Of a stretch of 64,000 nucleotides of DNA, positions 16,852 to 26,482 are shown piece by piece (within the stretch, counting starts at the first letter, position 1; each line of letters begins with the position of its first letter). This DNA comes from Nocardioides sp. BP30. GTDB lineage: Bacteria > Actinomycetota > Actinomycetes > Propionibacteriales > Nocardioidaceae. Position numbers and translations under genes: made by a program. The stretch covers positions 3,472,001 through 3,536,000 of the forward strand of contig NZ_CP123620.1 in the NCBI RefSeq assembly GCF_029873215.1. The letters run 5' to 3'. The notes below the pieces were generated by a model that ran no database searches, was not told the origin of the DNA, and saw only the letters and a program-made list of their open reading frames with translations.

Positions 16852-18525
16852 ATGACCCGCAGCGTCGACGCCCGCACGGACCAGTACGTCGAGGACTACG
16901 CCCGGCTCGACCCGCTCACCGCGACCTTCGCCGGCATCGCCGGGCACGATGGCCGGCTGCCCGACCTGACCCCCGACGGCTTCGCCGCCCGCGAGGAGCT
17001 CGACCGGCGCGCCCTGGCCGAGGTCGCCGCGCTGAGCGCCGCCGACGAGCGTGAGCAGATCGCGCAGGATGCGTTCTGCGAGCGGATCGGTCTCAGCGTC
17101 GCGCGAGCCGAGGCCGGCCTGGAGCGCAGCGAGCTTTCCGTCATCAGCAGCGCCGCCCACGCGATCCGTGAGGTCTTCGACGTGATGGCCACCGAGTCGG
17201 CCGAGGACTGGGAGGCGATCGGCGAGCGACTCGCCGCGGTGCCCGAGACGCTGGCCGGCTACCGGCTCACCCTGGCCGAGGAGGCGGCCGCGGGACGGGT
17301 GGCGGCGAAGCGGCAGTACGCCGAGGTCGCGGCGCAGATCCGCGGCTGGACCGGCCAGGAGGGAAGGTCGGGTGACTACTTCGCGAACACCGTCGCAGCC
17401 GCCCCCGACCACCTGCGCGATCCCCTGGCGCGAGCCGCCACGGGCGCCTCTGCGGCGTACGCGGAGTTCGGGAGATTCGTCGAGACCGAGTTGGGACCGC
17501 TCGGCCGGGACCGCGACGGCGTGGGCCGCGAGCACTACGAACTCGCGTCGCGTTCCTTCCTGGGCGCGGCCGTCGACCTCGAGGAGACCTATGCCTGGGG
17601 GTGGGAGGAGCTGGCGCGGATCGAGTCCGACATGGCCGCCACGGCGCGACGGATCGTGCCCGGCGGGTCGGTCGAGGAAGCGGTGGCTGCCCTGGACGCC
17701 GATGCCACCCGTGACCTGGGCAGTCGGGACGCCTTCCAGCATTGGATGCAGGATCGCGCCGACGAGATCATCGCGAGCTTCGACGGGGTGCACTTCGACA
17801 TCGCCGAGCCGATCAAGCGCATCGCGTGCAAGGTGGCGCCGATCAACGACGGCGGCGCCTGGTACACCCCACCCACCGACGACTTCGCCCGGCCCGGCAC
17901 GATGTGGTTCTCCTTCACCGACGACCACCGCCTGTACTCCACCTGGCGCGAGACGACGACCGTCTTCCACGAGGGCGTCCCCGGTCACCACCTGCAGTGC
18001 GCCCAGGCCGTCCACCGGGCCGACCTGCTCAACCGGTGGCAACGGCTGCTGTGCTGGGTCAGCGGACACGGCGAGGGCTGGGCCCTGTACGCCGAGCGGC
18101 TGATGGACGAGCTCGGCTACTTCGCCGACCCCGGCGACCGCCTCGGGTTCCTCGACATGCAGGGCTTCCGTGCCGCCCGGGTCATCGTCGACATCGGCAT
18201 CCACCTCGGCCTGCGGATCCCGTCGGCGAACCCGTTCGGCTGGCGCGGTGGCGAGGCGTGGGACGCCGAGAAGGTCTACGAGTTCATGCGGGCTCACTCG
18301 CGGATGGACGACGGCTCGCTGCGCTACGAGGTGAACCGCTACCTGGGCTGGCCCGGGCAGGCGCCGTCGTACAAGGTCGGGGAGAAGATCTGGCTCGAGG
18401 CGCGCGAGGACGCACGTGCGCGGGCCGGGAGCTCGTTCGACCTCAAGGCCTTCCACACCGCCGCGCTGGATCTCGGGTCGCTCGGCCTGGACCCGCTGAA
18501 GGCCGCGCTCGCCCGGCTCGGTTGA
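16852..18525 (+). CDS. DUF885 family protein, probable zinc peptidase-like
   Basis: A 557-residue soluble protein of the DUF885 family. Around residue 365 it has TTVFHEGVPGHHLQ, an H-E-x4-H-H type zinc site, and about 25 residues later SGHGEGWALYAERL, which supplies a further glutamate. Near the C-terminus YKVGEKIWLEARE is conserved in the family. These features suggest a metallopeptidase, but activity is not established for most members. TAACCT (16839-16844) ends seven bases before the ATG, so the message is probably leaderless. The gene is framed by inverted tandem arrays, so it may form a transcription unit insulated from accE and metG. Confidence 0.82.
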   Translation: MTRSVDARTDQYVEDYARLDPLTATFAGIAGHDGRLPDLTPDGFAAREELDRRALAEVAALSAADEREQIAQDAFCERIGLSVARAEAGLERSELSVISSAAHAIREVFDVMATESAEDWEAIGERLAAVPETLAGYRLTLAEEAAAGRVAAKRQYAEVAAQIRGWTGQEGRSGDYFANTVAAAPDHLRDPLARAATGASAAYAEFGRFVETELGPLGRDRDGVGREHYELASRSFLGAAVDLEETYAWGWEELARIESDMAATARRIVPGGSVEEAVAALDADATRDLGSRDAFQHWMQDRADEIIASFDGVHFDIAEPIKRIACKVAPINDGGAWYTPPTDDFARPGTMWFSFTDDHRLYSTWRETTTVFHEGVPGHHLQCAQAVHRADLLNRWQRLLCWVSGHGEGWALYAERLMDELGYFADPGDRLGFLDMQGFRAARVIVDIGIHLGLRIPSANPFGWRGGEAWDAEKVYEFMRAHSRMDDGSLRYEVNRYLGWPGQAPSYKVGEKIWLEAREDARARAGSSFDLKAFHTAALDLGSLGLDPLKAALARLG

Positions 18526-18532
18526 TCCGCCG

Positions 18533-18600
18533 CCGGACGCAGGCCCGACTCGACCCGGACGCAGGCCCGACTCGACCCGGACGCAGGCCCGACTCGACCT
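18533..18600 (-). repeat. 22-bp tandem array, right copy, inverted
   Basis: Three units of CCGGACGCAGG-CCCGACTCGAC. Read on the minus strand the unit is GTCGAGTCGGGCCTGCGTCC, the left array with C changed to G at one position. It fills the gap between the convergent DUF885 and metG stop codons. The two arrays could pair in a transcript spanning the gene. Confidence 0.85.
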
Positions 18601-20408
18601 CAGCCGAGCCGGCCCAGCTCCTCCTCGATCACGGCCGGGTCCAGCTTGGTGAAGATCGGGGTCGGCTTGCCGATCGCCGTACCGACGTCGATCGGGTGCC
18701 GCTCCCAGCTCGGGACGCCGGTGTAGTCGCCGGTGATGATCGGGTAGCCCGCGCCCCCGTCGAGATCGTCCACCTCCTCGATGCGCGGCAGCGGCGCGAT
18801 CTCGCCCTTGCCGCCGAGGATCCGGTCGACCGCGTTCGCCGAGAATGGCAGGAACGGCGCCAGGATCAGGTTGAGGTCGGCCACGCACTGGGCCGCGACG
18901 TGCAGCACGGTCGCCGCACGGTCCCGGCTCTCCTCGACCTTGACCAGCTTCCACGGCTCGTGGTCGGCCAGATACTTGTTGACCTCGCCGACCGTCCGCA
19001 TCGCCTCGCTGATGGCGGCCTTCTGCCGGTGCGTGCCGATCAGCGCGCCGACCGCGTCGAAGGCCGCCTCGACGGTGTCGAGCACTGCGAGGTCCGCGGC
19101 GGTCAGCTCGCCGGCGGCCGGGATCTCGCCGAAGTTGACGGCGATGAGGTTGGCGGTGCGGTTCACCAGGTTGCCCCAGCCCGCTACCAGCTCGTCGTTC
19201 GTACGCCGGACGAACTCCGCCCAGGTGAAGTCCGCGTCGTTGGTCTCGGGGCCGGCGACAGCGACGTAGTAGCGGAAGGCGTCTGCCTGGTAGCGCTCGA
19301 GCAGGTCGCGCACGTAGATCACGATCTTGCGCGAGGAGGAGAACTTGCGGCCCTCCATGGTGAGGTATTCGGAGGACACGACCTCCGTCGGCAGGTTCAG
19401 CTCGCCCAGCTCGCGCGCCTCCCCGCCACGCGAGCCCTTGCCGTTGTAGGCGAGCAGCTCGGCCGGCCAGATCTGGCTGTGGAAGGTGATGTTGTCCTTG
19501 CCCATGAAGTAGTAGCTGAGGGCCTCGGGGTCGTTCCACCAGCGTCGCCAGGCGTCGTTGTCCCCGGAGCGGCGGGCCCACTCGATCGAGGCGGACAGGT
19601 AGCCGACCACGGCGTCGAACCAGACGTAGAGCTTCTTGGTCGGGTTCTCCCGCCAGCCGTCCAGCGGCACCGCGATGCCCCAGTCGATGTCGCGCGTCAT
19701 GGCGCGCGGACGGATCTCCTTGAGGATGTTCTGGGAGAACCGGATGACGTTGGGCCGCCACAGCCCGGTCGCCTCGCGCTCGTCGAGCCACTCCCCCAGC
19801 GCATCGGCCAGAGCCGGCAGGTCGAGGAAGAAGTGGGTGGTCTCCACGAACTCCGGCGTCTCGCCGTTGATCTTCGACCGCGGGTTGATCAGCTGGTCGG
19901 GATCGAGCTGGTTGCCGCAGTTGTCGCACTGGTCGCCTCGGGCGCCGTCGTACCCGCAGATCGGGCAGGTGCCCTCGATGTACCGGTCCGGCAGGGTCCG
20001 GCCGGTCGAGGGCGAGATCGCGCCGTACGACGTCTGCTCGACGAAGTAGCCGTTCCCGTAGACCCCGAGGAACAGCTCCTGGACGACCGCGTGGTGGTTG
20101 CGCGTCGTCGTCCGGGTGTAGAGGTCGTAGGAGAGACCCAGCGAGACCAGGTCCTCGGCGATCAGCCGGTGGTTCTGGTCCACCAGCTCCTGCGCGCTCA
20201 GGCCGGCCTCGTCGGCCGCGATCAGGATCGGCGTCCCGTGCTCGTCGGAACCCGAGACCATGAGCACCTGGTGGCCGGCCATCCGCATGTAGCGCGAGAA
20301 GACGTCGGACGGTACGCCGAAGCCGGCGACGTGCCCGATGTGACGCGGACCGTTGGCGTAGGGCCAGGCGACGGCGCTCAGCACATTCTTCGGGGCGACC
20401 TTGCTCAT
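18600..20408 (-). CDS. metG: Methionyl-tRNA synthetase
   Basis: A 602-residue class I aminoacyl-tRNA synthetase that charges initiator and elongator tRNA-Met. The HIGH-like segment [12 protein letters not shown], the zinc knuckle [18 protein letters not shown] and the KMSKS equivalent KFSSSRK are present, followed by the helical anticodon-binding domain. There is no C-terminal EMAP-like extension. The ATG is set by homology ([12 protein letters not shown]) and by TAGGAT eight bases upstream. An upstream in-frame extension lacks coding character. Confidence 0.95.
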   Translation of the reverse strand: MSKVAPKNVLSAVAWPYANGPRHIGHVAGFGVPSDVFSRYMRMAGHQVLMVSGSDEHGTPILIAADEAGLSAQELVDQNHRLIAEDLVSLGLSYDLYTRTTTRNHHAVVQELFLGVYGNGYFVEQTSYGAISPSTGRTLPDRYIEGTCPICGYDGARGDQCDNCGNQLDPDQLINPRSKINGETPEFVETTHFFLDLPALADALGEWLDEREATGLWRPNVIRFSQNILKEIRPRAMTRDIDWGIAVPLDGWRENPTKKLYVWFDAVVGYLSASIEWARRSGDNDAWRRWWNDPEALSYYFMGKDNITFHSQIWPAELLAYNGKGSRGGEARELGELNLPTEVVSSEYLTMEGRKFSSSRKIVIYVRDLLERYQADAFRYYVAVAGPETNDADFTWAEFVRRTNDELVAGWGNLVNRTANLIAVNFGEIPAAGELTAADLAVLDTVEAAFDAVGALIGTHRQKAAISEAMRTVGEVNKYLADHEPWKLVKVEESRDRAATVLHVAAQCVADLNLILAPFLPFSANAVDRILGGKGEIAPLPRIEEVDDLDGGAGYPIITGDYTGVPSWERHPIDVGTAIGKPTPIFTKLDPAVIEEELGRLG

Positions 20409-20514
20409 GGAAGTGAATCCTAGTGAGCCGCCGCCCAGCTCCTCGATTCGCGTCACGACGGACAGCGCGCGGCCGAGCCGAGCGCCTGCCGCGGTGCCTG
20501 CGGACCGGGCGCGA

Positions 20515-21054
20515 TCAGACGACCCGTCCGGCGTAGGCGGCGAGGTGGGTGTAGGCGTCCGACCCGGCCGGGGCGGAGCGGGCATCCGCCCAGGCCCTGC
20601 CCTTGCGGACCGGCCCCAGGACGCGGTCCATCGTGACCAGTGCGCGCTGCGCGACGGACTGGTCGAGATCGTCGGTGGTGATGCCCAGGGACGTCGCGAG
20701 GTCCCAGGTGTGGGTGGCGATCTCAGCGGCCTGCCAATCGGGGTCCGCCATCGTCTCCTCGCCGGCGGCGGCCACCTCGCGCCACAGGTTGATCAGGGTG
20801 TTGCCCCGGGTGCGCAGCTCGTCGCCGAGGTCGGCGGTGTAGTCCTCCCGGCCGTTCCAGCCCGGCGGCGCGCCCTGCAGCATCGTCACGAAGATCCGGG
20901 GTGCGGCGATGAGGTGGTTGGCCAGCCGGCGCACGTCCCACTCCGTGCAGGGCGTCGGCTTGTCCAGGTCGGCGCCCCCGATCCCGTCGAGCAGGCCGGC
21001 AGCCTGGGTCAGCGCTCGCTGGAGCGCCAGGATGCCGACCTGGTCGACGGCCAT
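20515..21054 (-). CDS. DinB-like / TIGR03086 family metal-binding protein
   Basis: A 179-residue helical bundle protein of the mycothiol-dependent maleylpyruvate isomerase N-terminal (DinB-like) superfamily. The motif [20 protein letters not shown] carries the first metal-binding histidine, and [15 protein letters not shown] carries the later ones. In actinobacteria this fold uses zinc and often mycothiol, but this subfamily has no assigned substrate. It is in the same direction as metG and 106 bases from it, so it is probably separately expressed. Confidence 0.75.
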   Translation of the reverse strand: MAVDQVGILALQRALTQAAGLLDGIGGADLDKPTPCTEWDVRRLANHLIAAPRIFVTMLQGAPPGWNGREDYTADLGDELRTRGNTLINLWREVAAAGEETMADPDWQAAEIATHTWDLATSLGITTDDLDQSVAQRALVTMDRVLGPVRKGRAWADARSAPAGSDAYTHLAAYAGRVV

Positions 21055-21143
21055 CAGAGGCTCCGACCGACGAGGGCGACGACGACGCGGCCGGGTGCGT
21101 GCAGGGGCGACCTGGAGGGGGTGCTCATCATCGGTCGGGGCCT

Positions 21144-21749
21144 CTAGCTGAAGTCCAGCTCGTGCGTCCGCGCGCGCTTCAGCTCGTAGACGTAGGGGTA
21201 GGCCGTGACGAGCTGGAAGCCGTCCCAGAGCTTGCCGGCCTCCTCACCCTTCGGCGCCTTGGCGATCACCGGGCCGAAGAAGGCCGAGCCGTTCATCGCG
21301 ATCGTCGGCGTGCCGACCTCGTTGCCGACCTGGTCCATCCCGAGGTGGTGGGAGGCCTTGATCGCCTCGTCGTAGGAGGAGTCGTCCATGGCGTCGGCGA
21401 GCTCCACCGGCAGCCCGACCGAGGCGAGCGCGTCCTCGATCACCTCACGGGTGAAGTCCTTCTTCTCGACGTGACGACGGGTGCCGAGCGCGGTGTAGAT
21501 CTCGGCCAGCTTCTCCTGACCGAACTGCTCGTTGACAGCCATCGCGACCCGCACCGGACCCCAGGCCGTCTTCAGCATCTCGCGGTAGTCGTCCGGGATG
21601 TCCTTGTCCTGGTTGAGATAGGCCAGGCTCATGATCCGCCAGGTCACCTTCACGTCCCGGACCTTCTCGACCTCCAGGATCCAGCGCGAGGTGATCCACG
21701 CGAACGGGCACAACGGGTCGAACCAGAACTCTGCCTCAGTGGTCGTCAT
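21144..21749 (-). CDS. DsbA-fold oxidoreductase, mycothiol-dependent (Rv2466c-like), with a C-x-x-A active site
   Basis: A 201-residue thioredoxin-fold protein with an inserted helical domain. FWFDPLCPFAWITSRWILE matches the N-terminus of mycobacterial Rv2466c, a mycothiol-dependent reductase whose site is C-P-W-C. Here only C14 remains and position 17 is alanine. GTPTIAMNG contains the conserved cis-proline. With one cysteine it could still work by a monothiol mechanism using mycothiol, like a glutaredoxin. The ATG before TTTEAEFWF is preferred to one 39 bases upstream. Cytosolic: there is no signal peptide. Confidence 0.85.
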   Translation of the reverse strand: MTTTEAEFWFDPLCPFAWITSRWILEVEKVRDVKVTWRIMSLAYLNQDKDIPDDYREMLKTAWGPVRVAMAVNEQFGQEKLAEIYTALGTRRHVEKKDFTREVIEDALASVGLPVELADAMDDSSYDEAIKASHHLGMDQVGNEVGTPTIAMNGSAFFGPVIAKAPKGEEAGKLWDGFQLVTAYPYVYELKRARTHELDFS

Positions 21750-21806
21750 GTTCGCAGTCAACCAGCACGGCCCGACAGTTATGCCCACGGCCGGTGCCGG
21801 GGCCGG

Positions 21807-23507
21807 TCAGCGGCCGATCCGCAGACTCTCCGTGGTCGAGGCGGCGGCGTAGCTCTGGGTGCCGGCGTACTCGATCCTCAGCGTCCGGCGACCCGACGGG
21901 AGATCGCGCAGGTGCAACACGAGCCGCTTGCCCTTGACCTTGACGGTGACCCGGTGCTTGCCCACCCGCGCGGTCACCTCACCGCCCCTGACCAGGGTGC
22001 CCAGCGACTTCACCTTGAGCACGACCGTGGCGGCACGGCGACCCGCGGCGGCGTGCACCTTCAGCCTGACCGGCATCGTGATCGGCTGCGCGACCGGGTA
22101 GTCGGTGGACCGCGGGTAGTAGCCGGTCGCGTTCAGTCCGACGCGGACGGCGAGGTGGTGGGTCACGTCCAGCGCTGTCGGCGTGTACGTCGCGGCGGCG
22201 GCCCCGGCGATCGGGACCCCGTCCCGCAGCCAGACGTAGGTCGTCTGCGCCGGCGCGGGCTCGGTGCCGCCCGGGTTTGCCCTGAGCACGCCGCCGACGT
22301 GGGGGTCACCGCTCACCCCACCCGAGCTGGTCACCCGCAGCGCGGGCGCCTGGACCGGGTCGGTGGCGGCGCTGCTCACGACGAGGTCCTTGAAGGCCGT
22401 CCGGCTGCCGTGCACCTGGACGGTGAGTCGCCGGGCGACCTGCGCGGCGCCCAGGGTCAGCGTCCAGCCGGTCGCGCCCGCGATCGGCTGTCCGTCGGCG
22501 TACCACTGCACCGAGCTGGTGGTCAGTGCGTTGGTCGTCTTGGGCGGCACAGCGGTCACCGTCGCCGAGATCCGCGGCGTCCCGGTGATCTCCGGCGGCA
22601 CCGTCACGCCGATGGTGCCGGCGATCACCGCGGCCGTCGTCGCCGACGTCGCGGCGGCCGATCCCGCCTTGCCGGTCGCCGTCACCCGTACGGCGATCGT
22701 CTGGCCCAGCTTGCTCTTGCCGATGTCGATCGTGCTGGCGGTCTCGCCGCTCAGCGCCACGCCGTTCGCGTACCACTGGTAGGCGTAGGTCAGGCCACTC
22801 TGCGACCACGTGCCCGGTGTGGCGGCGAGGGTCTGCCCGACGGCGACGGTGCCGCTGATCGTCGGTCGGACCGTGTTGACGGGGGCAGGGGTCGGCGTCG
22901 GGGTCGGCGTCGGGGTCGGGGTCGGGGTCGGCGTACTGGTGCCGGAGTCGCGCAGGTGGATGAAGCCGCTGGGCCAGTTCGCGGCCGTGGTGATCCGGCG
23001 CCAGTCGAAGTTGCCCGACCAGTTCGACTCCGAGACGACGATGTCCGTGGCGGAGTACACCTTCTCCACGATGGCCACGTGACCGCCCGAGCCGGCGCCG
23101 GGGACGTTGGCGTTCCACCACGCCACCGAGCCGACGGTGGGCACCTTGTTGGTGAGCGAGCCGAACGATCCGCCCCAGTAGCTCGCGTTGCCCTGTCCCG
23201 CCTTGAGCTGCGCGGGTCGGGTCGAGGACATGCCGGCCTGGATCATCCGGAAGGCGACGTAGTTCGTGCAGTTCTGGCCGGCATACATCCCCCAGAACAT
23301 CGTGTCCCACACGGCGTGATAGCCCCGAGCGCTCATCCCGGCATCGGTGCATGGACCGAAGCCGGTGCACAGCACGCCGACCGTGGCCGCCGTGGCGGGG
23401 ACGCTGGTGGTGGGCACGAGGGTCGCGGCGAAGGCAGCGGAGGCCAACCCGGACGCGATCGCGACGCGCGCCAGGGGTCGGCGTGACTGCTGTGACTGGT
23501 GAGGCAC
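21807..23507 (-). CDS. Secreted CHAP-domain cell-wall hydrolase with Ig-like repeats
   Basis: A 566-residue exported protein. The signal peptide ends near residue 41 (TSVPATAA). The CHAP amidase/endopeptidase domain runs to about 187, with catalytic C80 in GQNCTNYVAF, H143 in GGHVAIVE and the acidic/asparagine position in SESNWSG. A Thr-Pro linker (residues 191-208) follows, then at least three Ig-like repeats of the Y-x-Y-Q-W-Y-x-N-G type (VRPTISGTVAVGQTL, YQWYANGVAL, YVWLRDGVPI), and a basic beta-rich terminal domain. It should cleave peptidoglycan peptides, with the repeats binding the wall. TAGAGT at 23514-23519 ends six bases before the GTG. Confidence 0.88.
   Translation of the reverse strand: MPHQSQQSRRPLARVAIASGLASAAFAATLVPTTSVPATAATVGVLCTGFGPCTDAGMSARGYHAVWDTMFWGMYAGQNCTNYVAFRMIQAGMSSTRPAQLKAGQGNASYWGGSFGSLTNKVPTVGSVAWWNANVPGAGSGGHVAIVEKVYSATDIVVSESNWSGNFDWRRITTAANWPSGFIHLRDSGTSTPTPTPTPTPTPTPTPAPVNTVRPTISGTVAVGQTLAATPGTWSQSGLTYAYQWYANGVALSGETASTIDIGKSKLGQTIAVRVTATGKAGSAAATSATTAAVIAGTIGVTVPPEITGTPRISATVTAVPPKTTNALTTSSVQWYADGQPIAGATGWTLTLGAAQVARRLTVQVHGSRTAFKDLVVSSAATDPVQAPALRVTSSGGVSGDPHVGGVLRANPGGTEPAPAQTTYVWLRDGVPIAGAAAATYTPTALDVTHHLAVRVGLNATGYYPRSTDYPVAQPITMPVRLKVHAAAGRRAATVVLKVKSLGTLVRGGEVTARVGKHRVTVKVKGKRLVLHLRDLPSGRRTLRIEYAGTQSYAAASTTESLRIGR
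22891..22933 (-). repeat. Short GTCGGG-type repeat encoding the Thr-Pro linker
   Basis: Six-base units (GTCGGG/GTCGGC on the plus strand) repeat seven times and encode the TP linker of the CHAP protein. Such runs can vary in length by slippage, which would lengthen or shorten the linker in whole TP steps. Confidence 0.7.
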
Positions 23508-23653
23508 GTGAGCACTCTAGAGATAAAAATGTCAACGCGACACGCCGGATAGCTAACTACATTCGTGTAATTCTTTTCCGTCAGGCGGGCCCTCTGCGGG
23601 CAGAGCCCTGTCCCTCGTCGGCAATCTCACAGAGTGGATGAGAGGATCGCCGC

Positions 23654-26215
23654 ATGCCAGGAACCAACCTCACTCGGGACGAGGCGCGCACCCGCGCCGG
23701 ACTCCTCGACGTCACGTCGTACGACATCGAGCTGGACCTCACCACCGGCGATCAGGCCTTCGGCTCGACGACGACGATCACCTTCACCAGCCGCGAGCCG
23801 GGAGCGGAGACCTTCGCCGACCTGGTCGGCGCGACCGTGCACGAGATCACCCTCAACGGGACCCCACTCGACCCCGCCGCGGCGTACGTCGACAACCGCA
23901 TCGCCCTGACCGGGCTGGCGGCGCAGAACGTGCTCGTGGTGAAGGCGGACTGCCCCTACTCGCACACCGGCGAGGGACTGCACCGCTTCGTCGACCCGGT
24001 CGACGACCGCGTCTACACCTACACCCAGTTCGAGGTACCGGACGCGCGACGGGTCTTCACCACCTTCGAGCAGCCCGACCTCAAGTCGACCTTCACCTTC
24101 CACGTCACCGCCCCCGCCGGCTGGAAGGTCGTGTCGAACAGCCCCTCGCCCGAGCCCACCGAGCGCAGCGGCGGCAGGGCGCGCTGGGACTTCGCGCCGA
24201 CCAAGCGGATGTCGACGTACATCACCGCCCTCGTCGCCGGCGAGTACCACGAGGTCCAGGACGTCTACGAGGGCAAGTACGGCACCATCCCGCTCGGCCA
24301 CTACTGCCGTCAGTCGCTGGTCCCCTACCTCGACCGCGAGAGCATCGTGGAGACGACCAGGGCCGGCTTCGCGTTCTTCGAGGAGAAGTTCGACTACCCC
24401 TACCCGTTCGGCAAGTACGACCAGCTCTACGTGCCGGAGTACAACATGGGCGCGATGGAGAACGCCGGCTGCGTGACGCTGCGCGACGAGTACCTGCCGC
24501 GCTCGCGCCAGCCGCGGTCGTTCTACGAGTTCCGCACCTCGGTGATCCTGCACGAGATGGCGCACATGTGGTTCGGCGACCTGGTCACGATGAAGTGGTG
24601 GGACGACCTCTGGCTCAACGAGTCGTTCGCCGAGTGGGCCTGTTACTGGGCCGAGGCCGAGGTCACCGAGTTCACCGACGCCTGGACCGGTTTCGCCAAC
24701 GCGCGCAAGATCACCGGGTACACCCAGGACCAGCTCCCCACCACGCACCCGATCGCCGCTGACAACCACGACCTGCAGGCGGTCGAGGTCAACTTCGACA
24801 TGATCACCTACGCCAAGGGCGCCTCGGTGCTCAAGCAGCTGGTGGCCTGGGTCGGTCTCGAGCCGTTCCTGGAGGGCCTGCGGGCGTACTTCAAGGAGTT
24901 CGAGTACGGGAACCCCGAGTTCAAGGATCTGCTCGCCGCGCTGGAGAAGTCCTCGGGCCGTGAGCTCCAGGGGTGGGCGCAGGAGTGGCTGCAGACCGCC
25001 GGGGTCAACACCCTCACGCCGGAGTTCACCCTCGACGAGGACGGCAACTACGCCTCACTGGCGGTCCGCCAGACCGCGAACGCGGACTGGCCGACGCTGC
25101 GCCGGCACCGGCTGGGCATCGGCTTCTACACCGCCACCACCGCGTCTGAGTCCGGGGAGAGGACGCTGACCCGCACCGACTACCTCGAGGTCGACATCGA
25201 GGGCGAGCTGACCCAGATCGCCGATGCGGTGGGCAAGCAGCAGCCCGACCTGCTGCTGCTCAACGACCAGGACCTGGCCTACGCCAAGATCCGCCTCGAC
25301 GAGCGGTCGCTGGCAACCGCCCTCTCGTCCCTGTCGCAGATCGACGACTCGCTCCCCCGGGCCCTGGTGTGGAGCGCGGCCTGGGACATGACGCGCGACG
25401 CGGAGATGTCGATCAGCGACTACGTCGAGCTCGTCCTGGCCAACATCGGGCAGGAGACCGATGCCTGGGGCGTGACCCGGATCCCGGCCAACGCCGCGCT
25501 CGCCGTCGCGACCTACTCGGCCCCGGCCAAGCGCGCCGCCCTCGCAGCCCGGTGGGAGCAGGGTCTGCGCGACCTGCTCGCCCAGGCCGCTCCGGGCAGT
25601 GACCACCAGCTCACCTTCGTCCGCTCCCTGGCGGCCGCCGCGCACACCGACGCCGCGATCGCCGACCTCAAGGGGCTGCTGGACGGCTCGCTGTCCTACG
25701 AGGGCCTCGAGATCGACCAGGACCTGCGCTGGTCGCTGATCTCCGGGCTGGCCCGCGCCGGTGCCCTCGGTGAGGCCGAGATCGCCGCTGAGCTCGAACG
25801 CGACAACACCATCTCGGGTCAGGAGAAGGCCGCAGCCGCCCGCGCCTCGCGCCCCGACCCCGAGGCGAAGGCGGCGGCGTGGGAGGCCGCTGCGGTCAGC
25901 ACGAGCACCCCGAACGAGACCTCCCGCGAGATCACGCTGGCGTTCAACCAGCCGCGGCAGGACGAGGTCCTGGCGCCGTACATCGACCGCTACTTCGAGG
26001 CCGCCGACGGCCTGTGGGAGCACCTCGGCACGCACAAGGCCTCGGTCGCCCTCTCCGGGCTCTTCCCCCGGTACGCCGCCTCGCCGGCGCTCTTGGAGAA
26101 GGCCGACGCCTGGCTGGCGAGCTCCACGGCCGAGCCGGCCGCGAAGCGCTACGTCCGCGAAGGCCGCGACGCCGCGGCGCGGGCCCTGGCCGCACAGGCC
26201 AAGGACGCCGAGTAG
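23654..26215 (+). CDS. pepN: Aminopeptidase N
   Basis: An 853-residue M1 family zinc aminopeptidase. The exopeptidase motif GAMENAG and the zinc site HEMAHMWFGD followed by NESFAEW (H-E-x2-H-x18-E) are complete, and the catalytic tyrosine region ITYAKGASVLKQL follows. The long C-terminal helical domain is full length for actinobacterial PepN. It releases N-terminal amino acids from peptides in the cytosol. The ATG is preceded by GAGAGGAT. It is transcribed divergently from the CHAP hydrolase gene and ends at a strong hairpin. Confidence 0.95.
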   Translation: MPGTNLTRDEARTRAGLLDVTSYDIELDLTTGDQAFGSTTTITFTSREPGAETFADLVGATVHEITLNGTPLDPAAAYVDNRIALTGLAAQNVLVVKADCPYSHTGEGLHRFVDPVDDRVYTYTQFEVPDARRVFTTFEQPDLKSTFTFHVTAPAGWKVVSNSPSPEPTERSGGRARWDFAPTKRMSTYITALVAGEYHEVQDVYEGKYGTIPLGHYCRQSLVPYLDRESIVETTRAGFAFFEEKFDYPYPFGKYDQLYVPEYNMGAMENAGCVTLRDEYLPRSRQPRSFYEFRTSVILHEMAHMWFGDLVTMKWWDDLWLNESFAEWACYWAEAEVTEFTDAWTGFANARKITGYTQDQLPTTHPIAADNHDLQAVEVNFDMITYAKGASVLKQLVAWVGLEPFLEGLRAYFKEFEYGNPEFKDLLAALEKSSGRELQGWAQEWLQTAGVNTLTPEFTLDEDGNYASLAVRQTANADWPTLRRHRLGIGFYTATTASESGERTLTRTDYLEVDIEGELTQIADAVGKQQPDLLLLNDQDLAYAKIRLDERSLATALSSLSQIDDSLPRALVWSAAWDMTRDAEMSISDYVELVLANIGQETDAWGVTRIPANAALAVATYSAPAKRAALAARWEQGLRDLLAQAAPGSDHQLTFVRSLAAAAHTDAAIADLKGLLDGSLSYEGLEIDQDLRWSLISGLARAGALGEAEIAAELERDNTISGQEKAAAARASRPDPEAKAAAWEAAAVSTSTPNETSREITLAFNQPRQDEVLAPYIDRYFEAADGLWEHLGTHKASVALSGLFPRYAASPALLEKADAWLASSTAEPAAKRYVREGRDAAARALAAQAKDAE

Positions 26216-26244
26216 CAGCTGGACCGACACGCTCGCCGGTTGAC

Positions 26245-26278
26245 GAGGCGCGGCACCCCGGCCGGGGTGCCGCGCCTC
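26245..26278. terminator. Perfect 34-base palindromic terminator after pepN
   Basis: GAGGCGCGGCACCCCGG is followed directly by its exact reverse complement, 17-bp arms without a loop base, 29 bases past the pepN stop. Confidence 0.75.
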
Positions 26279-26439
26279 GCTCCGTTGCGGACGGCCCGTG
26301 GACGAGGGCGACCCACGTGCGGTGGCGCTACTTGCGCGGCGTTTGCCGCTGTTCTGCGGTGTTGCGGCACCGCGGAACGTGACCGGACACCGCGTTACAG
26401 CCTCGCCCGTCGGCGCCGAGCGCAGCTCACCCGGACATG
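26279..26439. other. Intergenic stretch between two terminators, no gene seen
   Basis: About 160 bases with no convincing open frame, between the pepN terminator and the terminator of the next minus-strand gene. It contains a small perfect hairpin (GCGGTG-ttgcgg-CACCGC, 26356-26373). Nothing else is recognisable. Confidence 0.4.
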
Positions 26440-26475
26440 CGAAAGGCCCCCGGATCGCCGATCCGGGGGCCTTCG
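26440..26475. terminator. Hairpin terminator of the small membrane protein gene
   Basis: CGAAAGGCCCCCGGAT pairs with ATCCGGGGGCCTTCG across a short centre, eight bases past the stop of the minus-strand gene ending at 26483. The 5' A-rich side gives a T-tract on the minus strand. Confidence 0.75.
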
Positions 26476-26482
26476 CGTTGCG

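Noticed and set aside
16748..18600. Possible CRISPR arrays
   Set aside because: The 22-bp units are contiguous with no spacers, few in number and inverted around one gene; no cas genes are present.
16642..19929. 1095-codon minus-strand open frame
   Set aside because: It runs across the antisense of the DUF885 gene and an alternative frame of metG; it has no recognisable domain.
22891..22933. Minisatellite or regulatory repeat
   Set aside because: The repeat is explained by the Thr-Pro linker of the CHAP protein.
21099..23486. 795-codon plus-strand open frame
   Set aside because: It is the antisense of the DsbA-like and CHAP genes, both of which have clear catalytic motifs on the minus strand.
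23508..23653. c-di-AMP (ydaO) riboswitch upstream of the CHAP hydrolase
   Set aside because: The gap is short, a -10 box ends six bases before the start codon, and I cannot find the conserved pseudoknot elements.
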